Part shown: positions 25,412 to 33,825 of the stretch, piece by piece
Position numbering within the stretch: the stretch's first letter is position 1
Layout: every line of letters starts with the position of its first letter
Assembly: GCF_013322225.1 (NCBI RefSeq)
Contig: NZ_JAAMFB010000010.1
Span: 1 to 64,000 of the forward strand
Origin: Agrobacterium larrymoorei
GTDB lineage: Bacteria > Pseudomonadota > Alphaproteobacteria > Rhizobiales > Rhizobiaceae
Length of the DNA stretch: 64,000 nucleotides
Direction: 5' to 3'
Notes under the pieces: model-generated
Databases searched by the model: none
The model's input: the letters and a program-made list of their open reading frames with translations, nothing else
Told to the model about the DNA's origin: nothing
Program-made: the position numbers and the translations under genes

Positions 25412-25678
25412 ATGGCACGATTTGAAATGCGCGATATCGAAATGGCCGTTGCCGGTGGGCAAAGCCGCGCGGATGTCTTCTGCAATCTCGGCCTGATCTA
25501 TGCGACAGGCCGAGGCTGCCCGGTGGACCTCGTGGCCGCCCATAAATGGCTGAACATCGCCGCAATCAAGGGTTCGGAACGCGCCGCATCACTGCGTGCC
25601 GACCTTGCCCGCAACATGAACAAGGCAGACCTCGCAACGGCACTGCGCGCCGCTCGCGACTGGATGACCTCGCACTGA
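25412..25678 (+). CDS. Small SEL1-like repeat protein
   Basis: The 88 residues contain one clear SEL1/TPR-like repeat: FCNLGLIYATGRGCPVDLVAAHKWLNIAAIKG, then a second helix-pair ending RDWMTSH. Such repeats mediate protein-protein contact. There is no signal peptide, so a cytosolic role is likely. It is short for the family (often several repeats), hence either a minimal adaptor or a single-repeat domain. A strong terminator follows at 25829. Confidence 0.78.
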   Translation: MARFEMRDIEMAVAGGQSRADVFCNLGLIYATGRGCPVDLVAAHKWLNIAAIKGSERAASLRADLARNMNKADLATALRAARDWMTSH

Positions 25679-25828
25679 ATTTCAAGAGTTGCGTCAAGAG
25701 GCGCCAAAAAGACGGAGCGGCCCTGAAGGCTGCCGATTATCTCCTGCTGGTTTCCTCCAGTCCCGGCGGGACAGTAACAATAACCCGAAAAGGGAAATTG
25801 GCGACGCCACCATCGCCGAACGAACATC

Positions 25829-25868
25829 AAAACCGTGACCGGCAGAAACAAGGCCGGCACGGTTTTTT
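25829..25868 (+). terminator. Intrinsic terminator downstream of SEL1-repeat gene
   Basis: The arm aaaaccgtgaccggc (from 25829) pairs with gccggcacggtttttt (25853-25868) with a single bulge and is followed by T residues. It lies 150 bases after the SEL1 stop, so the transcript has an extended 3' region or includes a small RNA. Confidence 0.8.
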
Positions 25869-25886
25869 GTTGTGTGGTGTTGAGGT

Positions 25887-26999
25887 TTAGCCAAGCGCCT
25901 TCAATACCTTCGGCAAGGCTTCCGCAAACAAATCAAGCTTGTCTTTCGGCGCAGCACTGACCCGGATGCAGCGGTTGAGCGGTTCGACGCCCGGCATGCG
26001 AATGAAGATACCGTGTTGCATCAGGCCATCCACGATGGATTTGGCGTAGGCATCGTCCTTATGGCAATCGATGGTCACGAAATTGGTTGCGGAGGGCAGG
26101 GGTGACAAGCCGTTTTGGCGCGCAATGGTGGCGATGCGTTCGCGCGCACTGGCGATCCTTTTTACCACATCGCGCAGATAGGCCTGATCTTTCAGCGCGG
26201 CCAGTGCTGCTGCCACCGAGACGCGCGACATGCCGAAGTGGTTGCGAATCTTGTCGAAGGCCTGAGCATTACCGATTGTGCCGATGGCGTAACCGACGCG
26301 CGCGCCTGCAAGACCATAAGCCTTGGAAAAAGTGCGCATGCGCAGCACATTCGGCATTCCGATCATGGCGCGCACGCTAGGGACCGCGCTTTCCGGCGCA
26401 GTTTCGCAATAGGCTTCATCCAGGACCAGCAGGCAGGTATCCGGCAACGCCTTGGCGAAGGTCAGAACCTCATTCGCATCCCACCAGCTTCCCATGGGGT
26501 TGTCGGGGTTGGCGAAATAGACGAGCGGCGCGTTTTCCTTGATTACCAAATCTAGGAGAGCATCCAAGTTCTCATGATCGTCTAGGTAAGGCGTGGTAAC
26601 GAGGCGGCCACCGAAACCGGTCACGTGGTAGTTGAAGGTCGGGTAGCCCCCGAACGACGTGACGACGGGTGTGCCGGGCTCCACTATCAGCCGAACTATT
26701 TCGCCAAGAAGGCCATCCACACCGTTGCCGACCGCGATGTTGCCGCGAGCAATGCCGTGGTGAATAGCGAGCGCTTCACGCAATTCGTAGTTTTCCGGAT
26801 CTGCATACATCCATGTTTCGGAGGCGGCCTGTTTCATGGCCTCGAGTACGGATGGGGCGGGACCGAACCCGCTTTCATTCGCGCCGATCCGTGCCTTTAC
26901 CGCCGTTGCCCGATTGCGCTCTATGGCCTCCGGCCCGACGAATGGCACGGTGGCCGGTAGCGAGGCAGAGAGCGAGGTAAAGCGGGAAAATGCGGACAT
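25887..26999 (-). CDS. HisC-like PLP-dependent aminotransferase
   Basis: This 370-residue class I/II aminotransferase is of the histidinol-phosphate aminotransferase type. Motifs are the ANESGFGPAPSVLEAM opening (substrate loop), NGVDGLLGEIVRLIVEPG, YFANPDNPMGSWW, LLVLDEAYCE (PLP aspartate) and TFSKAYGLAGARVGYAIG (Schiff-base lysine). The C-terminal arginine RVSAAPKD is present. The ATG at 26999 fits the family. An upstream open frame to 27146 would add a hydrophobic stretch not expected in this family. It is not near other his genes, so it may serve an aromatic or other amino acid instead. Confidence 0.87.
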   Translation of the reverse strand: MSAFSRFTSLSASLPATVPFVGPEAIERNRATAVKARIGANESGFGPAPSVLEAMKQAASETWMYADPENYELREALAIHHGIARGNIAVGNGVDGLLGEIVRLIVEPGTPVVTSFGGYPTFNYHVTGFGGRLVTTPYLDDHENLDALLDLVIKENAPLVYFANPDNPMGSWWDANEVLTFAKALPDTCLLVLDEAYCETAPESAVPSVRAMIGMPNVLRMRTFSKAYGLAGARVGYAIGTIGNAQAFDKIRNHFGMSRVSVAAALAALKDQAYLRDVVKRIASARERIATIARQNGLSPLPSATNFVTIDCHKDDAYAKSIVDGLMQHGIFIRMPGVEPLNRCIRVSAAPKDKLDLFAEALPKVLKALG

Positions 27000-27129
27000 T
27001 TCAGACAGTTCCGTTATCTTTTGAAGCAGTTGCCCAAGAATAGAAACAAAATTGGCCCACGCAAGGCAGGCCAACAAAAAATGCCGCTTTTCGGCTGTTT
27101 TTAAAATCGCAGCGGTGCCTGACGGTCGA

Positions 27130-27483
27130 TCAAACGGCGGTTTCAAAACTCAGGCGGCGAATGTGGTGCAGGAATTCCGGATCAATCAGCATGTTGAAAC
27201 CGACGCTGGATTTCTCAGCCTCACGGCGGATCAGTGTGCAGCCTATCTCATCGCGGATACCCAGAATTTCCAGATAGAAATTCGTGGGGAGTTCCAGATG
27301 TGGGCTTACGTCCAGTTCCGCTCCATAGAGTGAAATCTGCCGGATGAGGCAGCGTACCGTCTCACTGGTGCTGAGATGATGCCCAATGAATGTGATCTTG
27401 CCCGGGCGGTCGATGGTGTATTTCTCATACATCTCGTCCTGCGGAATGGCATCCTTTGCGGTAACGTCTACGTTGAGCGTCAT
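27130..27483 (-). CDS. PilZ-domain-like protein
   Basis: This 117-residue protein looks like a stand-alone PilZ domain. Its core runs from CLIRQISLYGAELDVSPHLELPTNFYLEILG to CTLIRREAEKSSVGFNML. The R-x-x-x-R c-di-GMP motif typical of strong binders is not clearly present ahead of the D/N-x-S-x-x-G element (here QISLYGAEL), so nucleotide binding is doubtful. It starts divergently from the flavoprotein gene. Two GGDEF/PilZ-type genes in one window suggest active c-di-GMP signalling but show no direct linkage. Confidence 0.72.
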   Translation of the reverse strand: MTLNVDVTAKDAIPQDEMYEKYTIDRPGKITFIGHHLSTSETVRCLIRQISLYGAELDVSPHLELPTNFYLEILGIRDEIGCTLIRREAEKSSVGFNMLIDPEFLHHIRRLSFETAV

Positions 27484-27767
27484 GACAACCTCCCGATTGC
27501 CTTTTCTCTTGATACAATCCTACGCTCGCTTCATTGCCAGAAACTGAACGCAATCGATAGAATGCCGTTTCATCTGCCCTGTTTTGCCACAGCAAACGGA
27601 GTAACAGGCAGACATTGCCGGGGCGAAACTCTTTTACGTCCTATAAGGTTGCGCGAGACTGTCGGCGCCTTGCGAAAGGACCGGTCCCAAGACGGTTGAC
27701 GCATGGCGTACTTGGCGTTACGCCTGCCTTACAGCTTGGTTTTCTGGAAAGCGGTGGAGCAGTAAAA

Positions 27768-28985
27768 ATGGCAGGCAGACTGATCATCGTCGGTGGGGGC
27801 CAAGCGGCCTTTGCGCTCGCCGCGAAGCTGCGTGCGCTCAAAGATGACCGGCCGATCACCATAATCGGGCTTGAGGACGTGCTGCCTTACCAGCGCCCGC
27901 CGCTTTCCAAGAAATATCTGATGGGCGAAATGAGCTTCGACCGTCTGGAGTTTCGCGCTTTGGAATGGTTTGCCGAAAACAATGTCGAGATTCGTCTTTC
28001 GACCTGGGTCGAGGAGATCGACCGTTCCGCGAAAACGGTGCGGATGCAGGATGGCAGCACGCTTGCCTATGACAAGCTTGCACTGGCCACCGGCGCTACG
28101 CCTCGCGCACTTCCGGCAGGTGTGGGGGGCGATCTGGATGGGGTGCTGACGGTTCGGGATAAACGCGATGCCGACCGGCTGATGGACGAAATGCAGCCGG
28201 GGCGCAAACTGCTCGTCGTTGGTGGTGGCTATATCGGGCTGGAAGCGGCAGCCGTTGCCCGCAAGCTTGGGCTAGGTGTCACCCTTATCGAAATGACGGA
28301 CCGTATTCTTCAGCGCGTGGCAGCGGAAGACACGGCGCGAATCATGCGCGATATCCACACCTCCCACGGCGTTTCCATCCGTGAGAAAACCGGCCTTGTG
28401 CGTCTGATCGGCACGGATGGCCGCGTCAGCGCTGCGGAGCTTTCCGATGGTTCGGTCATCGATGTAGGCTTCGTCATCGTCGGTATCGGCGTAACGCCGA
28501 ATGACCGGCTGGCACGTGAATCGGGGCTGGATATTGGCAACGGCATCATTGTGGATGCCTTCACCCGAACCTCAGATCCGGATATTCATGCAATTGGCGA
28601 CTGCGCGCTTTTGCCCATGAACGGACAATCCGTCCGTCTCGAATCGGTGCAGAATGCCGTCGATCAGGCCGAGGCCGCCGCGCATGTTCTGGCGGGCGAA
28701 GAGAAGGCGTACCAGCCGAAGCCATGGTTCTGGTCGGATCAATACGATGTGAAGCTGCAAATCGCCGGTTTCAATCTGGGGTATGACGAGACCCTGCTGC
28801 GTCCCGGCCAACGCGAAGGCAGCTACTCGATCTGGTATTTCCGACAGGGTCATTTCATCGCCGTCGACGCCATCAACGACGCAAAGGCCTATGTCACCGG
28901 CAAGAAACTGCTTGAAACAGGTATCGAGCCGAGTCGCGCCATTCTGGCCGATCTTTCCGCCGACTTGAAATCACTGCTCATCTGA
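27768..28985 (+). CDS. FAD-dependent ferredoxin/rubredoxin reductase-like oxidoreductase
   Basis: This 405-residue flavoprotein resembles rhodocoxin and putidaredoxin reductases. The FAD-binding motif is RLIIVGGGQAAFALAAKLR, followed by LPYQRPPLSKKYLMGEM. The NAD(H) motif is LLVVGGGYIGLEAAAVARKLG. The second FAD contact is IHAIGDCALLP, and the C-terminal reductase domain contains WFWSDQYDVKLQIAG. It transfers electrons from NAD(P)H to a small iron-sulfur protein, but no ferredoxin or P450 gene is adjacent. GGAG lies eight bases before the ATG at 27768. The aldolase starts 10 bases after its stop, so the two are probably co-transcribed. Confidence 0.9.
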   Translation: MAGRLIIVGGGQAAFALAAKLRALKDDRPITIIGLEDVLPYQRPPLSKKYLMGEMSFDRLEFRALEWFAENNVEIRLSTWVEEIDRSAKTVRMQDGSTLAYDKLALATGATPRALPAGVGGDLDGVLTVRDKRDADRLMDEMQPGRKLLVVGGGYIGLEAAAVARKLGLGVTLIEMTDRILQRVAAEDTARIMRDIHTSHGVSIREKTGLVRLIGTDGRVSAAELSDGSVIDVGFVIVGIGVTPNDRLARESGLDIGNGIIVDAFTRTSDPDIHAIGDCALLPMNGQSVRLESVQNAVDQAEAAAHVLAGEEKAYQPKPWFWSDQYDVKLQIAGFNLGYDETLLRPGQREGSYSIWYFRQGHFIAVDAINDAKAYVTGKKLLETGIEPSRAILADLSADLKSLLI

Positions 28986-28995
28986 AGGACTAAAA

Positions 28996-29793
28996 ATGCC
29001 CGCCACCGAAAACCGTTTCAAAGCCGCCATTCAGCAGCGCACGCCGCAAATCGGCCTCTGGCTGGATATGGGAGAGGCGATAACGGCAGAAATCGCTGGA
29101 AAGGCCGGTTTCGACTGGCTCGTGATAGACGGCGAGCATGGCCCCAATGATCTTCGTAGCATCATCGACCAACTGCGCGCTCTCGCTACATCCCCCGCCG
29201 AACCTGTGGTGCGCGTGCCAACCGGCGAAAGCTGGATCATCAAGCAGATGCTGGATGCCGGTGCGCGTACGCTACTGGTACCGATGGTTGATTCGGCGGA
29301 GCAGGCGAGGGCCCTGGTCTCGGCGATGCACTATCCACCGCGCGGCATTCGCGGCATGGGTGCAGTGGTTGCGCGTGCCTCAGGATATGGCAGTGTTTCG
29401 AATTACTCCGAAACAGCTTCGGACAATGTGTGCCTGCTTGTGCAAGCGGAAACACGCGCAGCCATCGCAGATCTCGATAATATCCTAGGCGTCGAGGGCG
29501 TGGATGGTGTTTTCATCGGCCCTGCGGATCTCGCCGCCGATATGGGCTATCTCGGAAGGATTGACGAGCAAGAAGTGCAGGATGTGATCGAGGCATCGAT
29601 CCGAAAGATCGTTGCATCAGGAAAGGCGGCTGGCATCCTTACCTTCAATGAAGCCTATAACAAACACTATCTGGAACTCGGCGCATCCTTCGTTGCGGTC
29701 GGCGCGGATGTTACCGAGTTTTCTAATGCTCTCCGTTCGCTTTCGGCACGTTACAAAGCCGGTGCGGAGGCAGCGAAAGTTTCAAGCTATTGA
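28996..29793 (+). CDS. HpcH/HpaI-family class II aldolase
   Basis: This 265-residue pyruvate aldolase is of the 2,4-dihydroxyhept-2-enedioate aldolase family, which cleaves or condenses 2-keto-hydroxy acids with a divalent metal. Recognised elements are GLWLDMGEAITAEIAGKAGFDWLVIDGEHGPND, the arginine/metal region VRVPTGESWIIKQMLDAGA, the glutamate ligand in LLVQAETRAAI and the aspartate ligand in DGVFIGPADLAADMG. GAAGGA precedes the ATG. It is in an operon with the flavoprotein, suggesting an aromatic or sugar-acid catabolic context without showing the substrate. Confidence 0.9.
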   Translation: MPATENRFKAAIQQRTPQIGLWLDMGEAITAEIAGKAGFDWLVIDGEHGPNDLRSIIDQLRALATSPAEPVVRVPTGESWIIKQMLDAGARTLLVPMVDSAEQARALVSAMHYPPRGIRGMGAVVARASGYGSVSNYSETASDNVCLLVQAETRAAIADLDNILGVEGVDGVFIGPADLAADMGYLGRIDEQEVQDVIEASIRKIVASGKAAGILTFNEAYNKHYLELGASFVAVGADVTEFSNALRSLSARYKAGAEAAKVSSY

Positions 29794-29797
29794 TTCG

Positions 29798-29974
29798 TCA
29801 GCCATCATTGCTTGCGTTCAGCTTTTCCGGCGGAATGCCTTCCTCGCCCGAAAACATATAGCCTTCCTGAACCAGCCAATCGCGCAATATACGGCCAACC
29901 GCTTCCTCTCGCTCGATATTGTTCTCCTGCGCAAAACTCAGGAGCGCAGTTTCGAGTTCTGGCGTAAAATTCAT
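29798..29974 (-). CDS. Small ribbon-helix-helix-like protein, hypothetical
   Basis: The 58 residues begin MNFTPELETALLSFAQENNIEREEAVGRILRDWLVQEGYM. The beta-strand-like start followed by two helices (about 8-20 and 23-38) is what small ribbon-helix-helix DNA-binding proteins look like, though the family is not certain. GGAGG lies five bases before the ATG at 29974, a textbook ribosome site. The frame extends upstream but without such a site. It follows the DUF883 gene on the same strand, separated by a terminator. Confidence 0.6.
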   Translation of the reverse strand: MNFTPELETALLSFAQENNIEREEAVGRILRDWLVQEGYMFSGEEGIPPEKLNASNDG

Positions 29975-29994
29975 TTTTTCCTCCATTTTTGAAC

Positions 29995-30024
29995 AAAAAA
30001 GGCAAGGAGATCGCTCTCCTTGCC
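29995..30024 (-). terminator. Terminator after the DUF883-type gene
   Basis: The ten-base arms ggcaaggaga (30001-30010) and tctccttgcc (30015-30024) pair perfectly over a four-base loop. On the minus strand a run of T residues follows (aaaaaa at 29995-30000 on the plus strand). Confidence 0.88.
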
Positions 30025-30048
30025 CGTCAGCTTTAAGCGATAACGCGT

Positions 30049-30402
30049 TTAGCGCCAGCGATACAGGCTGCTGCTGTTGCTCTGCTGGCTGGCCGCATTG
30101 GCAACGCAATAACCAAGTGCAAAACCAAGAGCGCCAACCACAGTCAACAGGGAGGTTGCCGTACCTGGATTTTCCTTCACAGCCTCGACGACATTGTGAC
30201 CCTGGGACTTGACTGTCTGGGCGGCAGTCTGAGCGGGGCGCTGCACGCGGCCCTTGGCGTCATCGATGTAATCGGATGCGTCTTCAGAAATCACGCCTGC
30301 GCGGGCAGAAACGGACTTGGAGAGCGACGCGATCTGCGTACGCAGCTCTGCAATCTGATTCTCGATCGAATCTTCAACAACGTTCAACTTGGTTTGAGCC
30401 AT
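30049..30402 (-). CDS. DUF883/ElaB-like membrane-anchored protein
   Basis: The 117 residues have a long amphipathic helical N-terminal half (NQIAELRTQIASLSKSVSARAG...). This is followed by QTVKSQGHNVVEAVKENPGTATSLL and one C-terminal transmembrane helix (GALGFALGYCVAN). That is the layout of DUF883 proteins (ElaB/YqjD), tail-anchored inner-membrane proteins that bind stationary-phase ribosomes in Escherichia coli. Ribosome binding here is unproven. AAGAGGTG precedes the ATG by seven bases. Confidence 0.8.
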   Translation of the reverse strand: MAQTKLNVVEDSIENQIAELRTQIASLSKSVSARAGVISEDASDYIDDAKGRVQRPAQTAAQTVKSQGHNVVEAVKENPGTATSLLTVVGALGFALGYCVANAASQQSNSSSLYRWR

Positions 30403-30504
30403 CTGAAATCACCTCTTGTTGGTTCCGAGGTGGTAACGCGATAAGCCAAAGAACGTTCCAAAGCGAACGAACCAGAAAAACCTGAACAGTGTTGGGAATT
30501 AAAA

Positions 30505-30595
30505 TGGCGGAGAGGAAGGGATTCGAACCCTCGATACGCTTTTGACGTATACTCCCTTAGCAGGGGAGCGCCTTCGACCACTCGGCCACCTCTCC
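30505..30595 (-). tRNA. tRNA-Ser (anticodon GCU)
   Basis: The 91-base minus-strand sequence starts GGAGAGG and ends in an encoded CCA (30507-30505). It has the D-loop GGCCGAGTGGTCGAAGG, the anticodon stem-loop CTCCCCTGCTAAGGGAG with anticodon GCT, a long variable arm (TATACGTCAAAAGCGTATC) as expected for class II tRNA-Ser, and the T-loop GGGTTCGAATCCC. It reads AGC/AGU serine codons. No integrase or phage genes are adjacent, so it is not visibly used as an attachment site. Confidence 0.97.
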
Positions 30596-31183
30596 GGTGC
30601 CGCCTGATTATTGCGTAAGAAAAATGAATGCAAGGCCCTTTTGCGAGGATAGGCAAAAAAGTCGGTTGGGTTTCGATCTTTCAACCAATCTAAGCGCGCC
30701 GTGAGAGGTGATCGAGGCGAATCGCAATAAGGACAGTAGAATCAATCTGTGCCGAAGATGCTGCAGAGATTGTGAGGCGATGTGGATTAATCGTCCCGTA
30801 CAAACAGTCTGCGCCGCTATACAAACGTGCATTACATAATGGATATACCTTGTTTGAGGGAGTTCCCGTCATCCAATTGAGTTTCCGACGCCTGCTAACT
30901 AAGTGTTAAACTCTTGAGAACGTTGATTTTTGTTAACATCTTATCAACGTTTGGACGGTGCTGGATCAGTAAATGTGTTTTTTTAGCAACATCGCAAAAT
31001 GAAGCGACAGGATAAAACGGGCTTCTTGGTGATTGTCGATTGCAAGCGGCGCTGGCTTCCGTATTTTCAGCAACGGAAGCGAGGCGGTGGATCGTCCGTT
31101 TTCGAAGAACACGGGAATGGGGCAGGGAATGCTGTCCTTCAGCTAAGTACCCAGACCCTTTTGAAACTTGACTGGAGGTCAAC
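30596..31183. other. Intergenic region between tRNA-Ser and porin 1
   Basis: These 588 bases lack a convincing gene. They carry the tRNA-Ser promoter on the minus strand and, closer to the porin, a nested dyad (30919-30951, listed separately). The remaining sequence holds only short unsupported frames. The region presumably includes a long porin leader, but no sigma-factor site stands out. Confidence 0.5.
30919..30951. promoter_or_regulatory. Nested dyad upstream of porin 1
   Basis: The nine-base arms aacgttgat (30919-30927) and atcaacgtt (30943-30951) flank the eight-base palindrome tgttaaca (30931-30938). Two-fold symmetry at two scales, about 235 bases before the porin ATG, suggests an operator for a dimeric or tetrameric regulator. 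A hairpin role in RNA is an alternative. Confidence 0.4.
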
Positions 31184-32338
31184 ATGAACATCAAGAGCCT
31201 TTTGATCGGCTCCGCTGCGGCTCTCGCAGCAGTATCCGGCGCACAGGCCGCTGACGCTATCGTCGCTGCTGAGCCTGAGCCCCTCGAGTACGTTCGCGTT
31301 TGCGACGCTTTCGGCACCGGCTTCTTCTATATCCCTGGCACCGAAACCTGCCTGAAGTTCGGCGGTTACGTTCGTTTCCAGACCGACTTCGGTCGTGACG
31401 AATCCGGTTCTTCTGACTGGGACTCTTTCACGCGCGCTCAGTTCGAAGTTGACACACGCACAGACACCGAGCTCGGCGCACTGCGCGGCTTCATCGGTTT
31501 CCGTGGCAATGCTGACGGCGGCTCTGCTTTCGGCAGCGGCGAGGACGATGGTTCCGGCTTCCACGTCAACCAGGCCTTCATCGAACTCGGCGGCCTGAAG
31601 GTCGGTAAGTTCTACAGCTGGTGGGACGATGGTCTCTCTGGTGAGGCCGACGTTCTCTCTACGAACGCGCTCTTCAACTCCATTCGTTACACCTACGACG
31701 CTGGCTCTTTCTGGGCAGGTGTTTCGGTTGACGAACTTGAAGGCATCAACGGTGACTTCGGTCGCGTAGTTGGTGTTGATACAGTAACAATTCCTGGCAC
31801 GACGCTTTTCGCCGTGTCGCAGGAAAGTGACAACAACGTTGGCGTAACGGCCGGTGTCGGCGGCAATCTCGGTGGCGCTTCGCTGCAGCTGATCGGTTCT
31901 TACGACATCGACCAGGAAGAGGGTGCTGTTCGCCTGATCGCAACTGCTGACATCGGTCCTGGCACGCTTGGTCTCGCTGGTGTATGGGCTTCCGGCGGTA
32001 ACGCTTACTACGCAGAATCCGAATGGGCCGTTGCTGCTGAATACGCAATCAAGGCAACCGACAAGCTGACCATCACTCCTGGTGCTCAGTACTTCGGTAG
32101 CGTGTCTGACACGATTGCACTCGGCACTGTAGCTGGCACTCCTCCGGTATTTACGCAGACCGGTACGGTAATTCGTGGTGACGAATTCTCTGATCGTGAT
32201 GCTTGGCAGGCTGGCCTGACCGTTGATTACAAGATCACCGAAGGTCTCACAACTAAGATTGCTGTTAACTACTACGACGAAGACGATGCTGATGACGAAG
32301 AAGTCAACGGCTTCGTTCGCCTGCAGCGCTCGTTCTAA
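31184..32338 (+). CDS. RopA-type outer membrane porin (copy 1)
   Basis: This 384-residue porin of the alphaproteobacterial porin_2 family has a signal peptide ending GAQA/AD at about residue 22. The conserved mature start is EPLEYVRVCDAFGTGFFYIPGTETCLKFGGYVRFQ, with a conserved disulfide-type cysteine pair. The C-terminus is RLQRSF, the terminal phenylalanine needed for outer-membrane insertion. GGAGG lies before the ATG. The first ~130 residues are nearly identical to copy 2. Differences concentrate in two presumed surface loops (about residues 186-217 and 303-339), where this copy is longer. It has its own terminator. Confidence 0.94.
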   Translation: MNIKSLLIGSAAALAAVSGAQAADAIVAAEPEPLEYVRVCDAFGTGFFYIPGTETCLKFGGYVRFQTDFGRDESGSSDWDSFTRAQFEVDTRTDTELGALRGFIGFRGNADGGSAFGSGEDDGSGFHVNQAFIELGGLKVGKFYSWWDDGLSGEADVLSTNALFNSIRYTYDAGSFWAGVSVDELEGINGDFGRVVGVDTVTIPGTTLFAVSQESDNNVGVTAGVGGNLGGASLQLIGSYDIDQEEGAVRLIATADIGPGTLGLAGVWASGGNAYYAESEWAVAAEYAIKATDKLTITPGAQYFGSVSDTIALGTVAGTPPVFTQTGTVIRGDEFSDRDAWQAGLTVDYKITEGLTTKIAVNYYDEDDADDEEVNGFVRLQRSF

Positions 32339-32367
32339 TATTTCTAACCTTGGTTAGATTTGGAAAC

Positions 32368-32395
32368 CCGGCTTTCGAGCCGGGTTTTTTTTAAT
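32368..32395 (+). terminator. Terminator of porin copy 1
   Basis: The hairpin aacccggctttcgagccgggttttttt is a perfect GC stem (cccggct/agccggg) with a four-base loop and a T-run. An almost identical terminator follows copy 2, so the duplication extends past the coding region. Confidence 0.92.
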
Positions 32396-32620
32396 AAAAT
32401 GTTGTCGCAGCGTCTCCTCTGCATGCCCCGTTAAACAAGTTTTAACACTCGATCATCTTCGCACGCATTTTGTAGCGAATTGGCAACAGCAGGGCGGGAA
32501 GAGGGCGCGAATGTGACGAAATTTCCACTTCGTCAATTGCGCGACTCTTCGTCTTTCGCTCTAATCTCAGTCACCGCAGCACTCCCACTCGCTGCTAAGT
32601 GAATTTGACTGGAGAGATAA

Positions 32621-33667
32621 ATGAACATTAAGAGCCTTTTGATCGGTTCCGCAGCAGCGCTTGCCGCAGTATCTGGCGCACAGGCCGCTGACGCTATCGT
32701 CGCTGCTGAGCCTGAGCCACTTGAATACGTTCGCGTTTGCGACGCTTTCGGCACCGGCTTCTTCTACATCCCTGGCACCGAAACCTGCCTGAAGTTCGGC
32801 GGTTACATTCGTTTCCAGACAGACTTCGGTCGTGACGAATCCGGTTCTTCTGACTGGGATTCCTTCACGCGCGCCCAGTTCGAAGTTGACACCCGCACCG
32901 ACACCGAGCTTGGTGCTCTGCGCGGCTTCATCGGCTTCCGCGGCAATGCCGACTCCGGTTCGGCTTTCGGCAACGGCGGTGACGACGAGGGTTCGGGCTT
33001 CCACGTCAATCAGGCGTTCATCGAACTCGGTGGCCTCAAGGTCGGTAAGTTCTACAGCGAATGGGATAACGACCTGAGCGGCGAAACGGACATCCTGTCC
33101 ACCAACTCACTGTTCAACTCCATCGCTTACACCTACGACGCAGGCTCCTTCTACGGCACTCTGTCTGTTGACGAACTGGAAGGCACGCTTTCCTCAAGCG
33201 ATAACAACGTCGGTATCACAGGTGTTGTCGGCGCAAAGTTTGGCGCTGTTACAGCAACGGTTGTCGGCAGCTATGACACCGATCTTGAAGAAGGCGCTGT
33301 TCGCGGCATCATTTACGCTGAAATCGGTCCGGGCACGCTCGGCGTTTCCGGCGTATGGGCATCTGGCGCAAACGCTTACTACGCAGAATCCGAGTGGGCA
33401 GTTGCTGCTGAATACGCACTCAAGGCAACTGACAAGCTGACGATTACGCCTGCTGCACAGTACCTCGGCAACGTTGATCCTGGCTTCGGTGATGCCGGTG
33501 TTTCGCTCAACTCCGATTGGTCGAACAACGACGCATGGACCGCTGGTCTGACCGTTGACTACCAGATCACAGACGGTCTGAAGGCAAAGGTTGCTGCGAA
33601 CTACTACGACGAAGACGGTTCTGACGACGAAGTCACCGGTCTCGTTCGCCTGCAGCGCGACTTCTAA
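32621..33667 (+). CDS. RopA-type outer membrane porin (copy 2)
   Basis: This 348-residue paralogue of the preceding porin has the same signal peptide, mature start and cysteine pair. The C-terminus is LQRDF. GGAGAG precedes the ATG. It lacks the longer loop insertions of copy 1 (LEGTLSSSDNN in place of a ~30-residue loop; a shorter segment after YLGNVDPG). Nucleotide identity in the first 400 bases is very high, including at silent sites, with shared runs of about 40 bases. That points to recent duplication or ongoing gene conversion. It is transcribed independently, as judged by the terminator between the two copies. Confidence 0.94.
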   Translation: MNIKSLLIGSAAALAAVSGAQAADAIVAAEPEPLEYVRVCDAFGTGFFYIPGTETCLKFGGYIRFQTDFGRDESGSSDWDSFTRAQFEVDTRTDTELGALRGFIGFRGNADSGSAFGNGGDDEGSGFHVNQAFIELGGLKVGKFYSEWDNDLSGETDILSTNSLFNSIAYTYDAGSFYGTLSVDELEGTLSSSDNNVGITGVVGAKFGAVTATVVGSYDTDLEEGAVRGIIYAEIGPGTLGVSGVWASGANAYYAESEWAVAAEYALKATDKLTITPAAQYLGNVDPGFGDAGVSLNSDWSNNDAWTAGLTVDYQITDGLKAKVAANYYDEDGSDDEVTGLVRLQRDF

Positions 33668-33696
33668 TCTGCTCTGGCATAAAGCCACAGATGAAA

Positions 33697-33723
33697 ACCC
33701 GGCTTTCGAGCCGGGTTTTTTGT
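33697..33723 (+). terminator. Terminator of porin copy 2
   Basis: The same hairpin as after copy 1, aaaacccggctttcgagccgggtttttt, begins 29 bases after the stop. Confidence 0.92.
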
Positions 33724-33785
33724 TGCTGTCAGTGACCGTCAAGAAGAGAGCGCCAATCGATACCCGTGGGGTTTCCTGCCTTCAG

Positions 33786-33811
33786 AGCGTTTCCATTAAC
33801 AAGGAAACGCT
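33786..33811. terminator. Hairpin between porin 2 and slt
   Basis: The nine-base arms agcgtttcc (33786-33794) and ggaaacgct (33803-33811) pair over an eight-base loop. They lie between convergent genes, 15 bases beyond the slt stop. It probably ends slt transcription on the minus strand. Confidence 0.6.
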
Positions 33812-33825
33812 TTACGCAGGTTTTC

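Noticed and set aside
30505-30595. tRNA-Ser as a genomic-island attachment site
   Set aside because: No integrase, repeat of the tRNA 3' end or foreign genes was seen on either side.
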